NCBI GenBank assembly: GCA_021927905.1
Contig: BLLK01000047.1
Coordinates: forward strand, 4,392,484-4,456,483
Source of the DNA: Chaetoceros tenuissimus
Taxonomy: Eukaryota > Bacillariophyta > Thalassiosirophyceae > Chaetocerotales > Chaetocerotaceae
Reading direction: 5' to 3'
Length of the DNA stretch: 64,000 nt
The notes under the pieces are model-generated. The model searched no databases, was not told where the DNA came from, and was given only the letters and a program-made list of their open reading frames with translations. Made by a program: the position numbers and the translations under genes. Below, piece after piece: positions 56,455 to 64,000 of this stretch (position 1 is its first letter; every line of letters starts with the position of its first letter).

Positions 56455-57525
56455 TCTTATAATAGAATAGATGATGATGGATGGAGATAGCAGAGAGAGA
56501 AAGGAAGATTGTGTGGTGTATGTTTTAGATTGGATTATGATGGTATTGGATGATGAAGAGCAGAGATTGAATGAGAAGCAGGTGAGTGGAGTAAGTGTAA
56601 GCTAACCGTAGTGTTGATAGAAGAAGTGTGAATGTGAGGAGGAAGATAGAAGAGTGAAATTTTGAGAGGTAGGGTTTTGGTTTATGGGAGGTAGAATATG
56701 ATAGAATAGATGATGATGGATGGAGATAGCAGAGAGAGAAAGGAAGATTGTGTGGTGTATGTTTTAGATTGGATTATGATGGTATTGGATGATGAAGAGC
56801 AGAGATTGAATGAGAAGCAGGTGAGTGGAGTAAGTGTAAGCTAACCGTAGTGTTGATAGAAGAAGTGTGAATGTGAGGAGGAAGATAGAAGAGTGAAATT
56901 TTGAGAGGTAGGGTTTTGGTTTATGGGAGGTAGAATATGATAGAATAGATGATGATGGATGGAGATAGCAGAGAGAGAAAGGAAGATTGTGTGGTGTATG
57001 TTTTAGATTGGATTATGATGGTATTGGATGATGAAGAGCAGAGATTGAATGAGAAGCAGGTGAGTGGAGTAAGTGTAAGCTAACCGTAGTGTTGATAGAA
57101 GAAGTGTGAATGTGAGGAGGAAGATAGAAGAGTGAAATTTTGAGAGGTAGGGTTTTGGTTTATGGGAGGTAGAATATAATAGAATAGATGATGATGGATG
57201 GAGATAGCAGAGAGAGAAAGGAAGATTGTGTGGTGTATGTTTTAGATTGGATTATGATGGTATTGGATGATGAAGAGCAGAGATTGAATGAGAAGCAGGT
57301 GAGTGGAGTAAGTGTAAGCTAACCGTAGTGTTGATAGAAGAAGTGTGAATGTGAGGAGGAAGATAGAAGAGTGAAATTTTGAGAGGTAGGGTTTTGGTTT
57401 ATGGGAGGTAGAATATAATAGAATAGATGATGATGGATGGAGATAGCAGAGAGAGAAAGGAAGATTGTGTGGTGTATGTTTTAGATTGGATTATGATGGT
57501 ATTGGATAATGAAGAGCAGAGATTG
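56455..57525 (+). repeat. 239-bp tandem repeat array, about 4.5 copies
   Basis: Units start at 56463, 56702, 56941, 57180 and 57419 (the last partial), exactly 239 bp apart and almost identical. The unit is purine-rich (GATGATGATGGATGGAGATA, GCAGAGAGAGAAAGG) and includes GGTAGGGTTTTGGTTTATGG. It begins directly after the copia fragment and ends inside retroelement coding sequence, so it links the two. Confidence 0.95.
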
Positions 57526-57526
57526 T

Positions 57527-59330
57527 TTGCAATGAAGCAACTCGTACCATAGCTGCAAAGATTAACTATCTAGGTCAGCAAGATGCGCCGCGTAAAAGGA
57601 GAGAAGTGAGTCAGGCACCTGGAGCATGGGCTGGAGCTACAGTAGAAACAGTAGCTGGAGAAGGAGTCTACGCTTCTATACTTCCGGAGAAGTGGAACAA
57701 AGCTAGAGACATTGTGGAAAAGTGGCTAAGATGTGCTCCAGAGGATGAGGAAGAGGACTGGAAGGTGAACCGGAAGGAGTTGGAGAAGGATACTGGTTTC
57801 TTGATTCATGTATGCTTAACCTTTGAAAACTTCAAGCCTTACTTGAAGGGTTTCTACAACACCCTTAATGGCTGGAGATGGGATAGGGACTCAGACGGTT
57901 GGAAGAGAAGCAATAAAGACTGGAAGCAGTATTGGGAAGATTTGGAAGCAGGAGATGGAACTACCAATGGTGTTGAATGGACCAACATTGGAAGTAGGGC
58001 GGAGCATTGGTCAGATGTAAAGTTCACGTTGAAGGAAGAACATCAAGATGACAATGCGCCTGTGTTTGTGAAGGGGGTACCTCGCTTCAAGCAAGATCTT
58101 AGAGTGCTTAGTAAGTTGCTAGAGTCAGAAACACCAAGTAAAAGACTCATAAGAGGTAGCAAAATCTGGGAGATAATCTACGGCTTTGGAGACGCGAGTG
58201 GATCAGGCTTTGGCATGTCATGGGAGAAAGACTGCAAGGGCGAGACTACAGGCGGATCAAGCATCTCTTACAGATTTGGAAGATGGGGAAGTGATATGGA
58301 TGATTCTAGTTCTAATCTCCGCGAGCTGAAAAACCTAGTTCAGACGCTGGAGAAGATGGGAGAGAAAGAGCTAGAAGGAGTGGAGATGTTTCTGTTTACG
58401 GATAACTCCACAGCTGAAGCAGCTTTTTACAAGGGATCTTCAAGCTCAGAATGGCTGTTTGATTTGGTAGTGAGGCTTTCTGTGCTAGAAATGACTCGTA
58501 ACTGCAAGATACATATCATACATGTAGCAGGCACTAGAATGATAGCGCAAGGCGCGGATGGTTTGAGCAGAGGAGCTCTAACTGAAGGAGTAATGAAAGG
58601 AGAAGAAATGAAATCATTTGTTCCGCTGCATCAGTCAGCTTTGGATAGAGATCCAGCACTGGGACCGTGGCTACGTGACTAATTTGAAAGTGCAGGAAGA
58701 AATCAAGGCCAAGATTTGGAGTTTCTTTCCATGGAGGACTGGTTTGAGAGAGGTCATGACATTTTGGAAGGCAGTGTCAACGTAGACGGTCAATGGGTTC
58801 CAAATTATGTATCTGGTAATTTTGTATGGTTGCCTCCTCCTAGCTTGGCTTTACCTTGCTTGGAAGAAATACGGCGCGCCAGACACAAGAGACAAGAGTC
58901 AACTCACATTTTCATTTGTCCCAGGTTGATGACCCCTGCATGGAAAAGACATTTACACAAGGCGGCTGATATCATCTTGGAACTTCCCCCTGGTCATGCA
59001 GCTTGGAGTGTGAACATGTTTGAACCTTTACTAATAGCAATATTTTTTCCTTTCCTCAACAGTAGACCATGGCAACTCAAAGGGTCACCAGCACTTTTGG
59101 AATTGGGAAGGAAGGTGCAACAGGTGTTCAAAGGAGACGAAAGCACCAAGAGACATGTTTTGCGGGAACTTTGGAATCTCCCGAGAAGGCTGCAAGGAAT
59201 GTCAGATGAGTTGGTGCTGCGAGTGCTACGTATATCAGGGGAGCCTAGAATTTCATCGAAAGCTACCGGAAAACGACGAAGGAGCAAAGTGGAAGAAAAC
59301 AAGCGACTCAAACCGTTTCAATCATGCTAG
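57527..59330 (+). CDS. Retroelement pol C-terminal region with RNase H, one in-frame TAA
   Basis: The frame is open from inside the last 239-bp unit. RNase H features: YGFGDASGSGFGM (first Asp), SSSNLRELKNLV (Glu), FLFTDNSTAEAAFY (Asp) and HVAGTRMIAQGADGLSRG. After PALGPWLRD comes TAA at 58680-58682, and the same frame continues to 59330 with LSMEDWFERGHDILEG, GNFVWLPPPS, THIFICPRLMTPAW and MFEPLLIAIFFPF, which I recognise as the usual continuation in diatom copies. So the TAA splits one ancestral frame. The reverse transcriptase core is absent (5' truncation). Non-functional unless the stop is an error or is read through. Confidence 0.75.
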
Positions 59331-60579
59331 ACCAGGAGATTCTTTTCTGGCTCCATTTCAATGTGACAATTGTTGCTTCATGAACCTGTATCTGAGAAAT
59401 CCTAACCCGCACTCTCCCAGCGATGAAGTAGCATTGAATTTGATTCGTCGTGCAAATCTTGATATGTTATGGGGTAGAGACTCTTCTACCGTGACTAGTG
59501 CTTATGGTCAAATGCTACAGCTGAAGAAAATGTCTTCTGACTTAGGGTTGTTAGTTTCAAGGGACAAGATGGGACCTTGGCCAATTGAAGACTGTTCTGG
59601 AGTAGAAACGGCCATGTTGATGTTGTGGAAATCATTAGACAAGGGTCAAAAGGGAAGAAACTATTGTCAGTTTGACACTATTCGAAAAATACGTTCATTG
59701 AGAGAGAACATACATTCAGGCAGTATAAATGGACTGCTCAGCAATGTGGCTTTCACGGATCAGAGAGGAAGAGTTTTTCATATGGACAAATCTCCTATGC
59801 ATACCAAATGGTTTCAACTATTCAGCAAGGGTTGTGAATCCCGGATGGGAAATTCTACATCACAAGACGCAGCTCTTTCAGTGGAAGCAATGCTAGCAAT
59901 GTTGGAATTACTGGAGTTGAGAGTGCAACGTACTAGTACGTCTAAGGAAGAGAGAAGAATGGCGGTCATGATTGCTGCAGTACTTGTGGTAGGATTTTGT
60001 GCAGCTCTTAGAGGAGGTGAAATAATGCTGGTAGAAGCAACAGAGTTCTGCAGGAGAATAGATGCTGGAAGAGTCGAGTCTACACAGCACGTACTGGTAC
60101 CTCTTATGGGACGATTCAAAAATGAAATAGGAGAAAGAAACGTTCTACTAGCGTTGGTAGCTGTCACTAAGAGTGGAATTCAGATCAGAAAATGGTTGGA
60201 TCGACTCGCAATGATCCTTAGACTAGAAGGAAGGGACGTCGGTGATCCTAGTCCAGCCATATGCGATGAGAACGGTTATGTGCTCAGCACAAAAGTATTA
60301 GAGAAGGAGTTGCATGGATTGTTGAAGATTCTTCAAGAGAAAGGAGTAGTCCCAGAAGGCCTCAGTGTGGCGAGTGAATTTCATGTGTATAGATCCTTGA
60401 GACGAGGTGCCACAGCAAGAGCTACAAACATGCAACTCAGTCAGGTCGTGATTGATACCAACAACAGATGGAGATCGATGCAAACATCCAGAGGAAAGAA
60501 GAATCTGCCTATGAGTCAACTTTACCTGGATATTCGCGTCGCATTACCTGCCCATCTAGCCTTTTCTGCTGCAATGTAG
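59155..60579 (+). CDS. Tyrosine recombinase of the retroelement
   Basis: ATG 59155, 474 aa, overlapping the preceding frame by 176 nt in a different phase; a later start is possible. The N-terminal part holds CPFQC-like CxxC sequence (FQCDNCCFMNL) and IRRANLDMLWGRDSSTV, as in related diatom recombinases. The catalytic residues are visible: Arg in ALRGGEIM, HVYRSLRRGATARA (H-x-x-R), the Trp of NNRWRSM, and Tyr in SQLYLDIR. The frame is intact, so the enzyme may still be active. It would integrate circular cDNA without target duplications. Confidence 0.85.
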   Translation: MFCGNFGISREGCKECQMSWCCECYVYQGSLEFHRKLPENDEGAKWKKTSDSNRFNHARPGDSFLAPFQCDNCCFMNLYLRNPNPHSPSDEVALNLIRRANLDMLWGRDSSTVTSAYGQMLQLKKMSSDLGLLVSRDKMGPWPIEDCSGVETAMLMLWKSLDKGQKGRNYCQFDTIRKIRSLRENIHSGSINGLLSNVAFTDQRGRVFHMDKSPMHTKWFQLFSKGCESRMGNSTSQDAALSVEAMLAMLELLELRVQRTSTSKEERRMAVMIAAVLVVGFCAALRGGEIMLVEATEFCRRIDAGRVESTQHVLVPLMGRFKNEIGERNVLLALVAVTKSGIQIRKWLDRLAMILRLEGRDVGDPSPAICDENGYVLSTKVLEKELHGLLKILQEKGVVPEGLSVASEFHVYRSLRRGATARATNMQLSQVVIDTNNRWRSMQTSRGKKNLPMSQLYLDIRVALPAHLAFSAAM

Positions 60580-60672
60580 TAGGACCCAATCTGAGCACAG
60601 ACGATGGATTCCTATTTGTTGAGACCGACATTGAAGCAGAAAGCATTGTGAGGTAGGGAATGATGAGGGGGA

Positions 60673-61150
60673 GAGATCAAGGTCTTCCGGAAGACATTGA
60701 TTTTATTATTGTCTTTCAAGTAGTAAATTCTTGATTTGAAGTTCGAAAGTGCTGGATTGCACGTTAGAGGATGTTGAGCTTGTGGAGAAGTGACATAGCG
60801 CCATCTCCTTTTGCAGCAAGCTCACATCGTGGCGTTGAGGTTCTAGGTTTACTGTGAAACTTCAAACATATATGAGATTCATTTCGATTGTATGCTCGGA
60901 GTGGAGAAACCATAGAATGTTCTCTTCCCTCACTCTTATAAGAGTTCAAAGAAAGTATCTACGAAATGTGAAGAATTCAAATTTGATTTTACTCCCGTTT
61001 ATCTGGAACTTGAGGTGAGGTGGGACTGCGTCCCCCCTACCCCCCTTTGTCAAGTATAACTTGAGAGGTCTCACTTTGTAAATGGCTAACTATTCTAACT
61101 GACTCGTTGATTGCTCTTACCACCTACTTACTAACTTAGACGCCTTCCCA
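60673..61150 (+). repeat. Retroelement direct repeat B1 (478 bp)
   Basis: Pairs with 61597-62074 at a constant offset of 924 bp with no indel seen. Begins GAGATCAAGGTCTTCCGGAA and ends GACGCCTTCCCA. Includes GCGTCCCCCCTACCCCCCTT. The apparent 61-codon ORF inside it is a by-product. Confidence 0.92.
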
Positions 61151-61596
61151 TTTTGCACATACAGTTCAATAGGGAAAAGAAAGAGAAGCGAAGGAGGTGA
61201 AAGTGCAGACTACGATGCAGAAAGAATATCTTTTGAAACGCTCCGCTAACGTCAAGTTGTCAGCTTTTGAAAGTTCAAAAAATGACGCTCACATCATACT
61301 CTGATACATCTACTACCTACAGAGAAGATCCAAAAGATATGATTGGAAGTCCTGGACTTGAAACAAGTGACGTATATCAAAAAGGAACGGCTGACAGACG
61401 AGAGAAAGAATTGAAACGAATGACGTGCTGCAAGCAGAGCCATTGAAATTGTAAGGTGTCAGAAAGAGGTGTCAGTTAGAAGGTCTTTACTTTACTTCAG
61501 CAGTGTGCTCATAGAAAGTCGAAATTCAGTTGTGTGGAAGAATAGCTATCTTGTACTGGAACTGGAAAGAAAATTTTTTACCCACCCACCCATCCC
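61151..61596 (+). repeat. Unique segment between the direct repeats (candidate A2)
   Basis: 446 bp from TTTTGCACATACAGTTCAAT to CCCACCCACCCATCCC. In PAT/Ngaro-type elements this would repeat the 5' terminus (A1), which lies outside the surviving element here. No ORF of note. Confidence 0.6.
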
Positions 61597-62074
61597 GAGA
61601 TCAAGGTCTTCCGGAAGACATTGATTTTATTATTGTCTTTCAAGTAGTAAATTCTTGATTTGAAGTTCGAAAGTGCTGGATTGCACGTTAGAGGATGTTG
61701 AGCTTGTGGAGAAGTGACATAGCGCCATCTCCTTTTGCAGCAAGCTCACATCGTGGCGTTGAGGTTCTAGGTTTACTGTGAAACTTCAAACATATATGAG
61801 ATTCATTTCGATTGTATGTTCGGAGTGGAGAAACCATAGAATGTTCTCTTCCCTCACTCTTATAAGAGTTCAAAGAAAGTATCTACTAAATGTGAAGAAT
61901 TCAAATTTGATTTTACTCCCGTTTATCTGGAACTTGAGGTGAGGTGGGACTGCGTCCCCCCTACCCCCCTTTGTCAAGTATAACTTGAGAGGTCTCACTT
62001 TGTAAATGGCTAACTATTCTAACTGACTCGTTGATTGCTCTTACCACCTACTTACTAACTTAGACGCCTTCCCA
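61597..62074 (+). repeat. Retroelement direct repeat B2 (478 bp)
   Basis: Second copy of the 60673-61150 repeat; two substitutions noticed (GTATGCTCGG/GTATGTTCGG and CTACGAAATG/CTACTAAATG). Its right edge is the probable element end, followed by GAGATTCATTCG. Confidence 0.92.
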
Positions 62075-62441
62075 GAGATTCATTCGTTGCATTTCTTCAG
62101 AAATCTATAAAAACTATTTGCTACACAATAGCATCATGTTCTTTGAGGAAAAACCTATAGTTCTCAAGATCCATTTTGGTGCCGACAAAGGTTAGGGTTA
62201 GTATTCTCATCCATGGCTATTTGCAAAATCATTTTTGAGCTATGAACAATCTGAAACATGGCCTAGATAGAGAATTTTCTGCTGAATAGGGGCCCATCTT
62301 TAGTTTTTAGAGGCCCCATCCACATCCAATGCTATAGGCCCGCAAAGATATCATCATAGACAGTCATTGGCTATTTCTGATTTAGGCTAAATTACTCTTA
62401 TTGACAGTATGATATGAAAACATGATCATTTTCTACTGTTT
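62075..62441. other. Non-coding spacer
   Basis: No gene seen. Contains one GGTTAGGGTTAG word near 62191. AT-rich. Confidence 0.4.
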
Positions 62442-63030
62442 GGGGGACTATTGTATGATTTTCTCTTGTATTCTTGACCAGACAATGAATGTTAGGCATG
62501 AAATAGCTCATATGCACCCTATAGGTCCAAAATACCCAATGACACTCCAACTGGTAGGATACTGCACTCATACTGGGCTTGTACGTACATAGTTTAACAT
62601 ATTATATGGAATCGGGGGACCTTTGTATGATTTTCTCTTGTATTCTTGACCAGACAATGAATATTAGGCATGACACAGCTCATATGCACCCTATAGGTCC
62701 AAAATACCCAATGACACTTCAACTGGTAGGATACGGCACTCATACTGGGCTTGTACGTACATAGTTTAACATATTATATGGAATCGGGGGAACTTTGTAT
62801 GATTTTCTCTTGTATTCTTGACCTGACAATGAATGTTAGGCATGATACAGCTTACATGTACCCTACAGGTCCAAAATACCCAATGACACTCCAACTGGTA
62901 GGACACGGCACTCATACTGGGCTTGTACGTACATAGTTTAGTACACTACATAGAATCAGGGGGACAATTGTATGAATTTCTCTAGTATTCTTGACCAGAC
63001 AATGAAAGTCAGTCAAGCTACAGCTCAAGG
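62442..63030 (+). repeat. 172-bp tandem repeat array, four copies
   Basis: Units start (GGGGGA) at 62442, 62614, 62786 and 62959. Each holds TTGTATGATTTTCTCTTGTA, CTTGACC[AT]GACAATGAA and GGTCCAAAATACCCAATGAC; the fourth is the most diverged and partial. The first three units carry CTTGTACGTACATAGTTTA at the end. 172 is not a multiple of 3 and the short open frames inside are not conserved as protein. Confidence 0.88.
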
Positions 63031-63585
63031 ATCCTCTATGAGGTCATACCATACAATTTCATCTTTTGTTGTATAGGACATCTCTTTGTTTAACTCCAAA
63101 CCATCATTTTATGTCTCCTGTACGTACTTACAGTACTGCGGATGGTTGGGAATCGAACCCCTACTTTCATTTCGCACCATATGACAATGGTATAATCTGT
63201 AATTTCACCTCTTTCCAAGAAGTGATACCATAAGTGTTGGTTATCCATTCCACTCTAAATTTCATGACAAATTCATTTCTGCTATTGAAATTGGCATTCA
63301 TCAAATATTTTTCAGTTTTTCCCATGACTTGTATTTTTTCACATTATTCTGAAAATCTCTAAGTCTTTTGTAAAAATTGAGGTTTTCATAAACTGTTTTT
63401 AGTGGGGATTTTTTTGAAGAATATCATTGAGCATACTGAAAAACTATGTTGACACACCTCACTGTCTTTATGATATACATTTATTGCTATGAAAAGTAGC
63501 TTTTGAAACCATGATTTTGACTATGCTCTTATTCCATACTATATTATGTTTACTCAAAAATTATAAACTTTTCACCAAAGTAGTA
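63031..63585. other. Non-coding spacer with a tRNA-like B-box on the minus strand
   Basis: Minus strand near 63145-63160 reads GGGGTTCGATTCCCAACC, a good pol III B box, but no matching acceptor, D arm or anticodon arm folds around it, so no tRNA is called. The rest shows nothing. Confidence 0.4.
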
Positions 63586-64000
63586 TTAATCCCTTCTATT
63601 CAAATACTCTTGTTGCAAAATATTATCCTCTTGCACTTCTTCGCGTTCTGTCCAGATTCTAGTTGTATTTCTAGTAGTCATTGCTGAACGGCGATCTCTT
63701 TCCATATCATGCTGATCCAAATACTCTTGTGACTCAACTGGCAATTGATCTCGAGATTGATCACCATCTACACCAAACCCTTCATTGATAAATTCATCTG
63801 CTGCTTCATCAACAACTTCTTCTTGCAAGCGATACAAAGCCACATCTCCCTCTACAAAGATGTCATGATATTTTGCTGCATAACAATTCAAGATTCGATT
63901 CAACACATCAATAGCTGTCTTCTTCTTTGTCCTATTCAAATCAGAGCAATGAATATTCAACATTCTTGATAGAGAAAGCATCTTATTCTTGTTACTCAAG
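63586..64000 (-). CDS. C-terminal part of an unknown protein, cut by the window edge
   Basis: Open frame from the right edge to 63586, at least 138 codons; the codon read as a start (63999) is TTG, so the true N-terminus lies beyond the window. A hydrophilic, helical sequence: TAIDVLNRILNCYAAKYHDI, then EVVDEAADEFINEG and a very charged tail with Glu, Arg, Asp and Gln. The position within repeat-rich DNA and the ILNCYAAKYHDIFVEGD segment could suit the end of a PIF/Harbinger-type transposase, but that is a guess. Confidence 0.4.
   Translation of the reverse strand, partial: LSNKNKMLSLSRMLNIHCSDLNRTKKKTAIDVLNRILNCYAAKYHDIFVEGDVALYRLQEEVVDEAADEFINEGFGVDGDQSRDQLPVESQEYLDQHDMERDRRSAMTTRNTTRIWTEREEVQEDNILQQEYLNRRD

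Larger units (their letters stand above)
57527..62074 (+). mobile_element. Tyrosine-recombinase retroelement (DIRS/Ngaro/PAT type), 5'-truncated
   Basis: Contains, in order, the RNase H end of a pol gene, a downstream pol-linked region, a tyrosine recombinase ORF, and a terminal B1-A2-B2 arrangement: 478-bp direct repeats at 60673-61150 and 61597-62074 flanking a 446-bp unique segment. That layout is the 3' half of a split-direct-repeat element; the 5' A1 repeat and most of the reverse transcriptase are missing, replaced by the 239-bp array. Only two base differences are seen between the repeats, so the insertion looks recent. Confidence 0.8.

Noticed and set aside
60764-61873. Two identical-looking minus-strand 61-codon ORFs
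   Set aside because: They lie inside the 478-bp retroelement repeats, so their likeness reflects repeat copying, not protein selection.
62579-62936. Two similar 61-codon ORFs
   Set aside because: They are by-products of the 172-bp tandem repeat, whose period is not a multiple of three.
63130-63215. tRNA gene on the minus strand
   Set aside because: A good B box (GGTTCGATTCC) exists, but the T stem has mismatches and acceptor and D arms do not pair.
54600-64000. CRISPR array from regularly spaced repeats
   Set aside because: The repeats are contiguous tandem units without unique spacers, and the genome is eukaryotic.

Overview
The window looks like nuclear DNA of a diatom. It is AT-rich, with dense intron-poor genes on both strands and short introns (mostly 71-95 nt, GT-AG, clean tails). 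Several proteins carry the signal-peptide plus AxA|F presequence used for import into secondary plastids. Genes such as BUB3, NECAP and DENND4 exclude a bacterium or organelle. Low GC and several families I know only from diatoms suggest a centric diatom such as Chaetoceros, but the species is inference.

Positions 1-54,500 are gene territory. In order: a PAPS sulfotransferase; a class I methyltransferase; a mitochondrion-type coiled-coil protein; a plastid-type Methyltransf_16 enzyme (frameshifted); a Cys/His-rich diatom protein; an acidic ankyrin-like protein; a protein joining an HMG box, two copies of an unnamed repeat and a LysM domain; a two-TM plastid-type protein; a RING-like protein; a FadH-type dienoyl-CoA reductase; a complete Mutator-like (MULE) transposon; a three-TM protein; a plastid TIM-barrel-like protein; a cytochrome P450; a PAF-acetylhydrolase-like lipase (frameshifted); a four-exon DENND4-type Rab GEF (frameshifted); two small paralogues sharing the motif YDAKTWEMYYRI; a ferric reductase/NADPH oxidase-like protein lying between those paralogues; BUB3; a decaying tandem pair of one-TM genes; a polytopic membrane protein; NECAP; a small fibronectin-III-like protein with a CaaX end; and plastid chaperonin 60.

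From about 54,600 the character changes to repeats and retroelements: a TTAGGG-containing minisatellite, a broken Ty1/copia fragment, a 239-bp tandem repeat, a 5'-truncated tyrosine-recombinase retroelement (DIRS/Ngaro/PAT type) ending in near-identical 478-bp repeats, a 172-bp tandem repeat, and a partial ORF at the right edge. This could be a subtelomeric or heterochromatic block, which is inference.

No operon-like pathway links the genes. Shared themes are plastid import and folding (cpn60 plus other AxA|F proteins), vesicle traffic (DENND4, NECAP) and redox enzymes. Three well-conserved genes each carry one 1-nt frameshift, two of them at homopolymers, so residual assembly indels are likely. 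The most interesting signals are the HMG/repeat/LysM fusion, the YDAKTWEMYYRI family (one member too short for an ordinary ORF scan), the intact MULE, the split-repeat retroelement, and the CaaX mini-protein with its unusually long intron.
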